Shown in pieces: positions 1 through 14,000 of a stretch of DNA of 33,000 nt. The DNA is taken from contig CAJNDS010002373.1 in NCBI GenBank assembly GCA_905221605.1, positions 188,001 to 221,000 on the forward strand, in the 5' to 3' direction. Position 1 is the stretch's first letter. Each line of letters starts with the position of its first letter. The position numbers and the translations under genes were made by a program. Source of the DNA: Symbiodinium natans. Taxonomy: Eukaryota; Sar; Dinophyceae; Suessiales; Symbiodiniaceae. Under the pieces are notes generated by a model. The model was not told the origin of the DNA. It ran no database searches and worked only from the letters and a program-made list of their open reading frames with translations.

Positions 1-40
1 GCGAAGTGGCGGGCGAAGTGGCTGCTTGAACTCGGCAGTC

Positions 41-3000
41 CTCGATGGGTCCCAGTTGGGTTTTGCGGGCCTCGGACAGCTCCGTCATCTGATCCTGTGC
101 ACATCTGCGCGAGGGGACCGACAAGAACCGCTCGGTTAAACACTGCATCTACGTATCTCGAAACAAATCCAACCACACCGTGGCATTTAAGGGCAATGCG
201 TCTACTGGAACTTCGGGCCCATCGACACGGCAACGTACTGCTTGGAGCCAACCCCCGAACCCAATGGACCCCTTTTTTTCGCAAGGTTCACAGGAAGAAC
301 GGTCGGTATCGACCATGTTCGCATCAGCTCCTGGATCTTCTTCTTCTCGTCGCGGTACTGCGCAATGTCTGCGTTGATCGCATCCTTCTGCTCCTGTGCA
401 CGTGCAAAGCCGTCCAAAAACTGGAAGCGGTCATTATGTGCATAGCATGGTGCACCGTCCTCTCAGGCAGACTTTCCGCTCCATGCTGTCGAAGACCCTA
501 AACTAACTTATAAAAGATGAACCAGCTTCTTTGGGTGACTCAGTCCTGCCTGTTTTTTGGTGGGCATAACCTTGCACCCCGACCTCCTCTCCCTTCCACC
601 CGCCTTCATGGACATGCCAGGGTCGAAGTTGGCCAAGTTCTGCTCCATCGTGTTCATGGTGTCCACCTCGCTCCAGGTTCAGGTTCAGGTTCAGGTTGGG
701 GGATTAAGGAGGACTGTTAGCTCAGAGCGCTGTCAACAATAAGAAGTTTTTTGAGAATTTCTGACATTGAACTCGTTGGGGGACTTGGCTTGATCTCCTG
801 AGCGCCATCTGTACAAGCCCTGAGCCTTACTTGTGGTACATCGACATTGCAGAAATCTCCAGACTGGGTCTCTCCAAATCTCGTCTTGCTTTCAGATACT
901 TCGTTCCAGGATCTGCTACGAGTAACTTTTTCTGAAGACTGTCTTTGCCAAGGACAACCTAATGCTTCTACGAGTACCTAGTTTTACTTGCAAAGTCCAA
1001 ACACTGCCCGGAGCCTTGGAGCGATTCTTCTTCCTTGGTGCTAAGCAGTTTCGGGTTTAAACATGTTAAGTTCAGGGCTCATTTTGGGCGCACAGTGTGG
1101 CAGCTCCCTCACCTCCGCCAAACAAGCATGCAAACCAACAAACAACTAATTAACACCCTTCGGGATCTCCCTACACATGTAGGGGAAGGCAGAAATATCG
1201 TCAATGGTGGAGCTGCCAGCTGCTATGCTAAGCCCAAGCACACTCCCTGTTTCATGAGCTGCCAGCTGCTCTGCCAAGCCCAGGCACCCTCGAATTTGCA
1301 GGTACGTTTCCAGCACCACACTGTTAGGCTCTTCGTTGGCCGCCCCCTAACAGTGGGTGGAGCGGCCCCCTGCGTACGTCTTGAATTCAAAAACGACTGA
1401 TGTGATTTGCTCCGACCCTTGGTCCAACAGGGTTTGTGTGCACACAACAATTTATTAAGACACACACACACACAAAAGAAAAACATGCTGAGGGGCAGGG
1501 TCTGGATCTCGGCCAAAAGTTTCTTCTCCTTACAGAACCAGCTCAGGTTGTCGGCGCAAAGGCGGCTAAGCAGTGCGATTCAAGTCCGGGGTCTGCTACA
1601 CTGCTACTAGTACACCAGCAACTGGGCTCATATAATGGCTTCGGCATGCTGCAGCCCTCGGTCCAGCATCAGCAACATCGCAGGTGACAAGTTCATGCAG
1701 AACACGCGTCCTCCTTCAAAGGCACGGATTCCGTGCACAGCTGGAACTCGATCGTGGCAATGCGGTTGTTGATCTCCTCCGTTGGCCCAAAAAGAGCAAA
1801 CGCTCTTCAGTCTAATTTGGGGATGCAATCGCGCGGCAGGATGCCAGCGAACACCTGTCGTATGCACGTCTAATAGCAGGGGTGCAAGCGCGTGCGTTGT
1901 AGCGAATCTGTAGGCAGAAGACCACGCGAAAGATGTTTCACAAGGAAGGATCGAAAGAAGTGTTGAAAAGCTGTGCTGATCTCCTGCTGGCTGGTGAAGC
2001 CGACGGTCTTCTTCATGGTGTTCCTTGGCGAGCTATGCGAGCTCATGCTCTTGACACTTCTCATTTGTCAGACACATTTTCTTGAGTGCTTGAAGAATTC
2101 CGGTAGAGGGTTTTCATGTCCTCATGGGCCTTAAGACGGGCTTCAGCTGCGAGCGCATCTCGCGGCCTTCTTCTCGCTTGTTGCCCACAGCCTTGTTGAT
2201 CTCGTCCTGTGAGAGTCAGAAGCAAATACCGGGCCCTGTCCTAGAGCTTAGGGAACATCGATTCCTAAACTGCTTTTCGAGACTTGAGATCCATCAAACA
2301 GGTCCTTCTTCTCCTGCAGCCCATTGATCTTATCCGTGACAACATCAAGCTGCGCACGAAGCTCGGCCTTGCGGCACAAACGGCAGCCCGCTTGCCTCAC
2401 CCCAAAACTCCAAACCTGCCTCAAACCTTCAGCAAACCCTAAACGACTCCTCAGAGACGGGACTCGGGTGTACTTCGGAGCTGTTCGGCTCTCACCCTCG
2501 GACATTCACACAGGATTGTGCGTTGAAGCGATGTTGCATCCATCGACCAGGACAAACAAGGCTGCCTGGGTGTCGGGAGATCCTGCGGCTCTTTCTCAAA
2601 CCCTACAATTTTCCCGAAGCCCGACGGCCTTCTTGGCATAGAACTCCTCCTTGCCGCCGGAGCGCTCCTGATTGCATGCATCCGTGCACGTGTGCTCACG
2701 TGTGCGTGGGCACGTCCGTGGGCCTCTCATCTCAATTATAAGAGGGCTGAAGTAGCGCTGCCAATACTTCCTTTCGACATGCGAGGCCTCAGGCTCTTGC
2801 ATGTGTGTTGCGTTGGCCGGCAAGCCTTGGGCCATCCCATGACCAACCCCGTTCGCAAATTAGGCCTTTGTGACCTTTGTGAGCCCTTGCCTTTGTCTCT
2901 TGTATCTCGGCTGGATCACCTCCGCCTCAAAGCTTATCCAACTTACACTTCCCGGCCTATAAGCGGTACAAAGGCCCCACTTCTAAGCGTGCTGTGTATG

Positions 3001-4011
3001 TGACAGAGACATCTGCCGCTCCTGGATCTTCTCGGTGAGCTTCTTCTGCTTCTCCTCGCTGCAAAGGAAAAAAGAGTTGCACGAGTCAGAATGGACCAGG
3101 CGGAGACGGGAGGTGGTGCATGATCCTCTTTGTCTCTCTCTCTCTGGGAAAGCTTCGGGCCATGATACCGAGCTCCCGATGTTTGACCCTTGTAAGAGTT
3201 CAAAGTGTCCTGCAGTTTGTTGATCTCCTCCTGGATCTTCTCGGACTTAGCATCGAACTCTTCCTGCCACCAGGATGTCTTGGGTAAATGCTAAAAGCTG
3301 CGAGAGCACCTATATAAAACAGTCAAGGCTGAGAACTGGGCAATACTACCCAACTGCACCATGGTGCGTGGGGAACGTTGCAAAATCTAAAAAAAGTCTC
3401 TCTGTCCTGACCCCGTCCACCCCGGCACCCATAGCAGCCTTGTTCGGCTGAGGAACTTTCGACTTCTCGTCCTCTTGCTCCTGGCTGGGTTGGTTCAGAC
3501 CTCCTCACAAGCTGAAGGTTGGAAGCAGGAAGTTCCCGGGTCTGAGCGGCTCAGTGTTTGAGATGTTTGAGGAACCAGGGTGCAGCGCGTCCAAGCCCAC
3601 AAGCCTTGAGCATCCTGAAGCAAAACAGCCCCCCAAACCTCTCAATCTTCGCTAAGTTCAAAACTCGGCCGGCACTATGAGGGCCATGAATCCCGTAGCC
3701 ACCCGACTCCCGAAGTGGCATCATGTGGCATCCCTCCCGAACCGTGTCCTCCTTCTTCACCTTGGCTTTTGCCTTGCCTTCAGCCTTGGGCTTCGGGTCC
3801 GCCTCACACGCGACTATTTTTTTGGCGGAGGTCTTGAAGCTTGGGGGGTGTGCGGGGTTTGGAGTGGTGGTCCTGAGGCATGCCCTCAGGATCTCCACAG
3901 ATGTCATGTAGCCAGAGGAATCTGAGGGCTAAAGTGGCCTGAGAATGTGGCCCCTGAAGCTCGGCCTGCCTTGGCGGTGGCCTTTGCCTTGGGTGCGGTC
4001 TTTGGAGCCAT
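41..4011 (-). CDS. Bfr1-like coiled-coil protein, second tandem copy (copy A), 5' 15 exons only, runs off the window
   Basis: Exons, 5' to 3': 3970-4011, 3749-3802, 3439-3480, 3210-3263, 3022-3054, 2629-2667, 2305-2367, 2145-2206, 1984-2023, 1711-1776, about 1496-1528, 1015-1033, 604-666, 331-393, 41-94. Apart from exon 1 (one codon shorter) and exon 11 (uncertain end), each has the same length as its counterpart in the complete copy. The encoded residues differ at about nine places, e.g. QYRDEKKK for QFRDEKKK. Exon 13 matches at 59 of 63 bases. Introns do not resemble those of the other copy. Bases 1-40 are intron; exon 16 onward lies left of the window. Exon 11 lacks the AA|GC donor of the other copy and reads ACC CTG CCC CTC instead. 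An upstream GA donor (CA|GACC) would keep phase but lose three residues. It may be a working paralogue or an early pseudogene. Confidence 0.82.
674..697. repeat. (CAGGTT)4 hexamer repeat
   Basis: Four copies sit in the intron directly next to the acceptor side of exon 13 of the partial Bfr1-like copy. Confidence 0.9.
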
Positions 4012-4365
4012 CGCCTTCCGAAAGGGACGAAATTTCAGCAACATCAGGCATCTAGTCTGGAATTCCATGCCTTTGCTGTGAACATCGTTGCTATCCGGGC
4101 GAATGAACATGAGCCCATCAGCAAAGCAAAGTTTAGGGCACTGCATGGTGCCGTGTTGTAGTCAGGTAGCTTTGATGGCTCGTAGTTGCTATCGCTTCTC
4201 AGCCTAGTCGATCGCAAAGGGCCAGGTAAACCTCGGTCTAACACATGCCGCAGGAACCCTGTATGGAACCCTAACCGGCGCCCTTTGAGGGCTCGAAGAT
4301 GTAAAGCGAAACCTGCACAACGCCACGCGGCAAAAGTAGATGGCCCTATGCCCCACACAATCGGC

Positions 4366-4432
4366 CAGGTGGCGAGGAGAGATGGGGCGTTGGGATAGCG
4401 TTGAGGCGCAGCCTACACTTGAGCCATTCTGT
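4366..4432 (-). other. Non-coding 5' exon of Bfr1-like copy A
   Basis: This is the counterpart of 18077-18147, bounded by CTCGCAG on its 5' side and a GC donor on its 3' side. The intron to coding exon 1 is 4015-4365. It keeps the five-codon frame ATG...TAG at 4427-4413 and the TGGCTCAAG string. Confidence 0.65.
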
Positions 4433-5050
4433 CTGCGAGAAGCGTGGGTTTGAGGGGTCTAGGTCGTGGGATATAGAGCGTTAAGAGCTCAGGCATGGTT
4501 AGGCTCGACGTGACCCGGTACATGCGTGCCGCTTTTGTTTTCGTTCAGCGTGGCCTCACGTCTACTGTCTTTGTTGGTCAAGAAGTCGTGATCTGTCCCG
4601 GCCCCGTCGGATCAAAGCAGGCGAATCGCAAGCGTGGACATTGTCCACGTGGAAAGCCAAGACTTGCGGAACCGGCAAGGCGCCCACATCGCACTGACCC
4701 CCAACAGTAGGGAAGTTTGGATCGAGGCCTCTGAGGCCTCTGAGGCCTTCGGGCTTGAGCTTGGCATCTACAGTAGCTTGCTTGCTGTATGTACCCCTCA
4801 AACCGCATTCTCGGTAATTTCGTAGCAATGCTTAAGAACGAAAGCAGGGATCAAGACCCACGCAGCAACCAAACATGAAGCCCCAATCCCTTTCAAACCC
4901 CAAATCCAGGGCCCTGAACTCCCCAAAGCATCAAAAAGCCATCCAGTACCCGACACTTCCCAACCTCTCTCACAAAGTGGATTTCAAAACTCGGACCCCT
5001 CGCCGCTCACACCGAGTCTCAGCTCACAAAGGGATGCGTCTGGTTGGCCC
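4433..5050. other. Spacer between the two Bfr1-like copies
   Basis: The 618 bp from the stop of the complete copy to the 5' exon of the next copy must hold the 3' UTR of one and any promoter of the other. No exon-like coding was seen. A short CTGAGGCCT repeat (three units, 4723-4749) is the only structure noticed. Confidence 0.6.
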
Positions 5051-8000
5051 TCACTCGTCCTTCGCCTCTTCCTCAGCCTCCTGCGCGTTGGGGGCTTAGG
5101 CCGTGTATGGCAGCTTATGGGGGGAGGATCTCTGGCCCCCCCTCATTAGCTGCCAAAAGCCCTCCGTCCGGCACGTCCACCCTGAGCCACAAAATCCCCG
5201 AAACATCCCAAAACCATTAACGCAGATGAAAACCATGAAGCTCCAAAGCCTCAAACAGCAGCGATGCCTTGGCTTCTTCCTTGGTCTCCTCGGCCGCTTC
5301 CTCCTCGGTGGCTCAGACTTTCGGTTCAGATACCTTTTTGCCACGCATAGACCAAACAAGGCACCGACCCATACCCCTGCTAAGCTGCAATATCTTCGCG
5401 ATCGAAAACCAAAGCCTTGCAAAGCCCATGAACCTCAAAAACCCAGTACCCCGACAGACCCCAAGAAGCCAGAATCACGTGAACCACCCCAGCAGTCCTT
5501 CTCTTCCGCCTCCTTGGCTGCCTCGCGCGGCTCATGGCTTTGGGGCACAGCTTTGGGTTGCATGTCCACCTTTGCGTTTCAGGTCTCGAGTCGCTGGGCC
5601 TGACTCTTCTGTGAGCCCAAGCTTCCCTCCAAGCTTTCCTCCAAGTTGGACCAGCGTCCCTGTTGTCCCTTGTTTGACATGCTGTGGGCCTTCTTCTCCT
5701 CAATCTCGGTAAGGCCCTCCAGGATCTTCTTCTTCATTTCCTCTCTCAAGAAACAGGATTTCACGTTCGAGGTCATCAATGTCCAAACCGCTGTTCAAAA
5801 GCGCTTCCGCATTTTGCATTTGTTGGCCAAGGGGTACAGCCTCAAAGGATGTCCGTTGCGTGGGATGATCGGGGCTCAGCATGGAAATCAAGCCTGTCAG
5901 TTTAGCCTACAAGTTTTGCGTACAAGGGCTCAAAGTTAGAGCTGCGTGTTCTCTCATCACGAGATCGGGGGAATGTCCCCCATCAGGCAAAACAACGTTG
6001 CGTCCGCCTGGGGGGTGGTCGTGGGCACTCGGCACAAAGTGAAGTGGTGGTCTTGGTACCCGGGCACAAAGACTGAAAACAAGGCGGTGTGGGTACCCAG
6101 CAATGTTCTGACAACCAGGCGGTGTGGGTACCCAGCAATGTTCCGGCACAGCACAGAAAAAGGACTCGGTTCAAGCGGCGGTCTTGGGCCCATGGGCACG
6201 AAGGCTGAAAAGGAAACGGTGGCTGCACCCAGATACCTAGGCGGGGCCAAGGTGCCCGGGTACGAGGCGGGGCCTGGCCACTACAAACCAACTGGCAGCC
6301 CTTTCACAGTCACAAGGCCGACGCCGGTCCTCGCGCTTCTCCTCCCATTCCTTCACCTTAGCCTGGTATTCTCCGAGTTGCCTGGGCTTGACATCTGGGA
6401 AATTCAATGTGAGACGTGGGACATGAGACTTGCCAGACTGCCAGACAACAAACGATCATGCCTGTGACAGACAAAGATCGAGTGAACATAAGACCACATA
6501 CCCCAAGTCAAGTTTCCGACTTTCGCCTTCTCCACTCTAAGGAGATCGTTTACATGCATATTTGCGGCCTGTCAAATTAAATAGCATATCTGTGTAAGCA
6601 AGAACTGGGTCCGGCTTCCACTTTACCCGTAGCCTGATACCCTATTGAAAATAAAGGTTGTGTTCTATAATCCTGTCATGCTACAAAGACAAGCTGACAA
6701 GGCGAATCTGCTTTTCCTCCTCGGAACTTCTAGTCATTCTAGTCTTAGTGGAATCGGTATGCTCAGCAATTATACACTCAAAGTGGAGATGCTCGAAGTC
6801 ATTCATAGTTTTTCGGGGAAATCGCCGGCCTGCTGGCCACTTTATGGCGGCTGCTTTGCGGCGCAATCGCCGGGCCAGTCCTACTTCCCGTCCTGCTACC
6901 TCTCCTCGTTCCTGTCCTACTGCTACTAGCAACCTGTTGTATCTCCTATCCTCCTATCTCGCTGAGTGGCAGGAGCGCGCCGTTTTTACTGATTACGGTG
7001 CATGTGAGCATACGGAATTGCCCGCAAATCGGACAACTCCACTGAGGGTGGTGAACAACAGCCTTACGGAGCGATGCCGACGACACCCCAGCCCTCTCGG
7101 ACGGGCCAAGCCAAGCTACTTTTCAAGCTCTTCCAGCAAGGCGGGGACCTCCAAGCAGGGATGATCGTTCGACTGGCTGCAAGGAGCTTTTCATGAGCAA
7201 GATCGATGTTTTTCAATGGATTTCAGGTTCTGGTAATTCTCGAGTCAGCTTTGCAGAGGGCATGTAATAGACCGGAAGCCTAAGACCTCGAACCCCTCGA
7301 AGCCGCCAAGCTCCCCATTCTTCGGGCTTCATTGGGTTGGCTTGTTGGACGTTGCAGGACCCAGTAGGCCCAGCCGGAACTCCACTGGATGTTCGGTTTT
7401 TAACTTTGCCTCTGAAATCCCAGAAACACTAGGATTCGACCGTTCGACCATCCCGAAGGTGCTTATGCTCAGATCGCCTGCTCAGTGGAAAGTGGAGCAT
7501 CGAGCTTGAGTTGGTCGAAGAGGCCTTGGGTTGACAGCTTCGGCTTGGTTTCTTGGGGATTTCCAAAATCGGCTGGCGACCTCTCAAGCGAAAACCCTCG
7601 AAAACCCTTGAATTAGCTTCTTGAACTGAACCTTGACTCAATTCACAGGCCCTCAGCGCGGCAGCGGGGCGGAAGGTCTCGGCATTGTGCGTGATCTTCG
7701 TAGGCTTGGCGTCGCTGCCTCTTCCAGCGTGGGCTTTTAGGAGGGTTTGGAAGAGTGCGGGCGGATGTGGGGGTTCTAGCTTGGGCAGATTTCGAGGATG
7801 TTTCCGGTGGTCCTGGTTCCGACTTCTCGCACTTCAGGCCGGAAAATTCGATTTTAAGAGACGTAAACAGACTGACAAACAGGCAGATAGAAGCCGCCTT
7901 TCGGCTTGCTCTTGCCCTTCTTGCCCGCTTTGAGGGGCGCAAAGTAGAACTCCTCCTCGCGGTCTTCCTCGCACAAGGCAGCTCACAATTCGACCATGCC

Positions 8001-11000
8001 CCTTGCTTTTCTCTCTCTCCACCCCTGCCCCCGAAGAACTGTGCATAAAAGCAGGGGAAATGTGTCTTAGAGTCTTTTAGATTATGCCCGGCGCGTAGGC
8101 CCAGTTGTAGGCAGGGTCATGTGCACAACACTCAACATCCGCACTGGTCCAAAGCTTTCTGCTGCCACCGCATACAGGCTTTCAAGTGGAGGCATGGCTG
8201 TCGAGGCATGGCTGCCAGAAGCTGCACAGAATGTCTCAGACGGAAACCACCATCAGAAGCGAGCGATACCGAGTCTATCCTGAACACCCGGGTCCGGGGT
8301 CCTTGCGCAGCAGAACCTCGCCGCCGTCTGGGACGTCGTGCACGATCTCAAGATGTCGTCCACACGCAGGATGTGAACACTTGGCTGGCCCTACCGATGC
8401 CGCACAAACCTTGCATAAACTTACAGCGCTGCTACATGCTGCTGCAATTCACGCCCCAGGCGCTTCAGGAAGCAACCACCTTCAAAACTGCCTAAAAGTC
8501 CTGCCCTGGCTCGCAGGGATTCCTGCGACAACACTTAGACCCCCCACCTCCTTCTTTTCGTCCTTCTTCTCCTCCGTCTTGGACTGGACCAGGCCCTTGC
8601 AGTACTTGATCGTCCTCAGCGCAAGCAGCACACTTTCACTGTGTTGCTTGTGACTGAAAACACACTCACGACAATCCTTCGGCCAACAATAACCTCAACC
8701 GTATCGACAGCAATCTCGATGGAAGCCAGGTAGCGGTAGCAGCCAGGAAGCAAAACCCAAGAAGGTACATATTCTTGAAAGCCAAAGGGTTTCTCGTAGC
8801 ATCTTTCTCATAGCTGCCCGGTGATGAAGCTACCGACAAACCTCCCGCAGCTCGTTGACCCTAAAAACGCCCCGACAGCACAACACTCTGCACCGCTACC
8901 AATGGAAACTTTACAGCCTAAGTCATATAAAGACCCCTGACAGGATGCTTAACAGAGCAGATGAGAAATACATGACACATGATGTATCACCGCTGTAGTT
9001 GCCAGCTCATGATGCCGCAGTCTGCCAGAGGCCTAGCCGACCTTCTACCACATTCTAAGCCCCAAATCCTACTTGCCGAAACCCTCTAAATCGAATCGCT
9101 TAACACAAAAAGAATCCTCCGGCAATTCACACCCTCAGCCCTTGTCACGCACCCCCCAACCCTCAATCAACAACCTCATGAAGCGAGCGGCTGCTCGATC
9201 AGGGTGATCTCGCCAACATGCGGCCTTCGAGGCACCAAGAGTCTGGACCTATTCTTACCCCTTGCCCGCCAACCCCTACCAGGCGGAGCTCCTGAGACAA
9301 AAGCCACAGAGTCCCCCAAGTCCCAGGGTGCGGAGGATTGACGCTCGCCGACTCGCCGCCCCTTCAAAGCCAAGCTGCTGCTCATCCAGCTTCTCGGCCT
9401 CCCGCTGCTTGCGGCGGAGGTCATACTCCTGGTGAAAAATTGTGTAGGCACGGTGGAGTTGCACTGTGGCTCTGCGAGCAGTTGGAGTTGGAGACTTCGA
9501 GTTGCTCTGGATTTGGTGCCAGGCCTTCAAACCTGACCTGGACTGCAGACGGACAGGCCAGGCTTTCTTCAACATGTTCAGAAACGAACCAATGCTGGAA
9601 CACTGCAGGGGGTGACTCCTTCTGCTTCTCCGCACGCTCAGCCGCGTAGCGCTCCTCCCAAAAGGTGTGATCTGGCTTCCCCTTCGGAGGATGTTTTTAG
9701 TTAAGGGTTTCGGGCGGAATGGTTCAGGGCATCAGTCCAAATGATATTATAAGTATTACAAGTGCTAAACCATGCAGCCTCAAGCCGTCATTATAGTACC
9801 TAACAATACCCTAAGTCCCAGCCAAACGGCAACCCTAAATCCCAAACCACTGAAAGCGTGGCCCGACGCAGTGCCAGATCCCGTTCGAGCCCTTGAGTTA
9901 ATGTTCCGTCAGTGTTCCGTGTGCCAGTGAGAAATGCGAACTATGGAGTGTTTGGGGGTATTCGCGTTTTGGTCTGAGCCTGTGCACCTGAACCTCTCGG
10001 AAACCCTGAAGTCCTGGCGGGCTTTGCGGAGCTCCTGCTGGTAGTTCCAGTACTCGCGCTCCTGCGCAGCTTGTGGAAGTTTAGGGCCTTTTTCAGGGCC
10101 TCCGGTCGTTGTGAAAGAGCTGCGCTTACTCTTCAGCGTCGGGGAGGGCGCCAACTAATGCTAGGAACCAGGCACCCCGGCTCTCGCCTACTAGAACACT
10201 AAGGAGCTGTACCAGCCTGCTGGCGGTATTCGTCGCGCAGCGCATTGCGCTCCTGGCTGCTGCGCAGGCAAAGTGGAAGGTTCAAGAGGTTGTAGTATGT
10301 ACACACATTTACACGGTTCATGTTGGACCCTCTTTAGTGTGTGGGCCCCCCCGCCCGCCACCCCCCAGAACAGTCGAAGCTGTTTTTGTCCCTCATTAAA
10401 CGGTCCGGAGGTTTTTTTGATTAATAAGGAGGAGTTCCTTTAGAGGGGATCCCTTTGAGTCCAAAAAGGAGGAGTTTATATTATTTAGAAGGGATCCATA
10501 GGAATTTAAAATGGATGAGTATGTGAATTTAAAGGGGATGAGTATATATGAATTCAACAAGGGACCCATATGATTTTTCGAAATCCAGGGCTGGCTCCTG
10601 GACCACCCCTTTGCCGGATTGATCAAGGCAATTTTTCAATAGATTTCACAGGGAATTCTGGGTTTCGGAGTTGGGATTCCGGTCTTTTTGGGGTCTTGAA
10701 AAGGAGGCCTGCCTTCAAGATGCAAAAGCCCGGCCTCGGTTTGGTGCTGGCTTCAAAACAAACCCTAAGTTCTGAAACAGAATTCCGGATTCCGTTTACC
10801 TGCCTTTCAACAGGGTCCTGGTCTGCACCTGGGCACCTTGACTCTATACCTTCATCCGGTACCATCCAATCCCCAACCCTATAATCCGAATCGGATCCTC
10901 AACATGATCTGCACCGGTCAGAAGCATGCTGATCGACCCCGCTCTGGTTAACATGAAGCATTCTGAAGCATGAACTTCCAGCCCTTAGAAGGCATACGGA

Positions 11001-14000
11001 GTTGCGACGCAGTCCTCGATCTTCGCCCTGAGTTTCTCGCCGATTGCATTGCGCTCATTCTGGATCTCCTGGCCCGCACTTCTTGTTCCGGCAGGGGATG
11101 GGTTCCATAGATAGTAAGAACAAAGCATATACGTCGTTTTGCGAGAAACGGAGGGGCCAGGGGTACAACTGGCAGTAGTCACTAGTCCCGAACAAGCGCG
11201 TCCTCGATTGGTCCCAGTTGGGTCTTGCGGGCTTCCGACAGCTCGGTCATCTGGTCCTGCGGTCTAGAGTTTACAAACCTTAGCCAACAAGCGGCGACGG
11301 GGTTTCAGTTGACAATTCCACTTGAAAGTCGCTAGGAACGTTAGGGCCGCGAGGGCTAGTAATGTGTAGTATGCTTGAGTGTATTCAAGTCCTGGATCTT
11401 CTTCTTCTCGTCACGGAACTGCGCAATGTCCGCATTGATGGCATCCTTCTGCTCCTCTGGAAGAAGTCGAACAGCAAAGCAAGCAAAGAGGCAAAGCTAG
11501 CTAGCAAACCGGCCAATGCTCTCAGCCTTGGCGCAGTGAGCTTCCTGGGGCTTACTGCAAGACGCCTAGCCTCAAACAAGTGAGCTGCCACTCGTCGACC
11601 CTGAACCCAAAAGGCCCTACCACCAAGGGCACTGCATCTTCCATGCTAGAAGCCGAAGATCCCCCTGAACCATCACACCTCCGAGAAGGGCCTTCATGGA
11701 CATGCCTGGGTCGAAGTTGGCCAGATTCTGCTCCATCGTGTTCATGGTGTCAACCTTGCTTCGCGGCAGCTCCAATATCACAAAGCGGCTCCTCAATCCC
11801 GGAACCCTTTTCAATCCTTCTGATGAAGCCGTAGACATCCGTAGACCCTAAAACCTGCACAGGGGATTTACAACAAAAAACAAGGCAACCCACGCGGGTT
11901 GAGGCAAGGCAGGACCAGAAGTTAAGGGTTTGGGAGTTCCCGTTCGGTGGATTGGGGCTTCAGGCTTGAAGGGTTTTCAAGTTTGAAGTTACATGGCTTC
12001 AGAGTGCAAGCTAAACGGTGGCACCGTCTGGCCTTCTCGCCGATGCGCTTCGCAGTGTCGATGCTCAACGGCTAGGTTTTAACTTTTAGCTCGTTTTAGC
12101 ACTTGCAAAGGCTTTCAGCAGATTGCACACGAGAGATGTATGCCTAGGAATGATTCGGCACCATGAGATGTGCATAGAACAGAAGGCTCCGCAAAATTAA
12201 GCGGCACGCCAACAAGCAAAAGATTTGCACAGCTTGACAACTCTTCCCGAAGAGGTACGTAGCGTAGGCGAAGAATCTTCTCTAGTGCGGACTGAGAAGC
12301 CTTGGAACGGTTCTTCTTCCTCGGTAAGTTTTTGGGTTTGTGGGGCTGGCATTGGGTCAAGGCTTTGAACTTTTTGACTGCTTGTTCCATCTGATGTTGG
12401 AAACTGTCTGGGTAAGGAATGCTGCGCCAATTTGCTAGGAACCCAGCCATGCCCAGAGCACTCAGGTGCTTTGCCTCAAGGGATGCTCAGCCCTACAAGC
12501 ATGTCCGAGTAATCTCCGAGGCCAAGCTTCAGAGTCTGGATCTCGGCCAAGAGTTTCTTCTCCTGCCGTGCATGCTGCCCTTTCTTCTCAAAGCTCTAGA
12601 GGCCAAGCCCCTCATGATACCCGCTATCACTCGTGATTGAGAAGAAGCCGCCCAACATCGCGACTGTCCTCCTTCAGTGGCACGGATTCTGTGCACAGCT
12701 GGAACTCGATCGTGGCGATGCGGTTGTTGATCTCCTGTTGTCGCGTGTCTTAAATACGGACTATGAAAACTTGTAGATACCATCGAAATCAGTCGGGGCG
12801 GCAGAGCATTCGGTGTTTTCCCGAAGCAGAGCAGGTGAACCACTGGCGAGCCCCGTCGCTGTCCTGCTGGCTGGTGAAGCCGACGGTCTTCTTCATGTTG
12901 TTCCTGAGAACCAATCCCCGCCTAAAAGGCCATATACCGGCAGATAAGTACCCCTGACTGCACACCGCCAGCGTGGTCCCTGTGACACAGGTTTTTTCGA
13001 AGCTGGTAACCTCCCGAACCCCGCGCCTTTGAAGCACATACTGAAAGTCTTTGAAAGTTTGGCGTAGTTTTGGGATAAGCCGCATGCTGAAACCATTGGA
13101 GTCAGGATTCAGCTGCGAGCGCATCTCACGGCCTTCCTCGCGCTTGTTGCCAACGGCCTTGTTGATCTCATCCTGAATCAGGCACACGTCCATGGGTAAT
13201 AGACTGTCCAGATTAAAAAGGGATGCTCACACTATTGGCACGATGAGAACGAATGTTGGTAGTCATTCTCTTTGAACAATTCATATTCTGTGGCCTAGAA
13301 ATACTACGAAAACTATTCATAGTATTGATCCTCCTGAAGATACCAATGCCAGCGAAACGTTAAGACGAACAAAGCATTTACACTGATACTATCAATAATG
13401 AGAAAAATTCAAGATATAGGCACATATAAAAAGTGAAAATCGCGACTAAGATAGAAACACATACAAACATGTGATGTGAAGCAAAAGAATTGCAAGGATA
13501 TTGGTAATGCTACTTCAAACAATATCGGTATGACGAGAAAATGAATGATATGAATAACATGATAAATATAAACAATTTTGACAATCTTAAAACCACGAAA
13601 GATCTTCTTATTTTTCGTAATATTTGAAATCATTCGCGAACAATATTAAACTAAATGCTATTTAGACCTAACTGAATGAGAACTATGTGAAAAATAGGGC
13701 TAATACGAAACACTAAGAAAACTTTGAATAGCATTACCTTTATTCGTAGGGCCAATAGGAGTAACAAGCTTAACCATTCTACTCAAACTTGTCAGCATTA
13801 ATACTTTCAAGATGTTAGCAAGATTTGATAACACAAATGTGACCAATAATCGTGCTAATGCTATCCGCAATTTGACTGAGAGTGTAAAAATGTTACTCAT
13901 ATGATTCATGTTATGAGTATTCATGGAACTACTCATACTATTAAAGCTATTAGTACGACTGTAGGGATTCATGCTAAGAATGCTAATGGTATTGATTTTG

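Noticed and set aside
5946-6467. 173-codon plus-strand frame
   Set aside because: Its openness comes from the minisatellite, and it lies over an exon (6330-6381) on the other strand.
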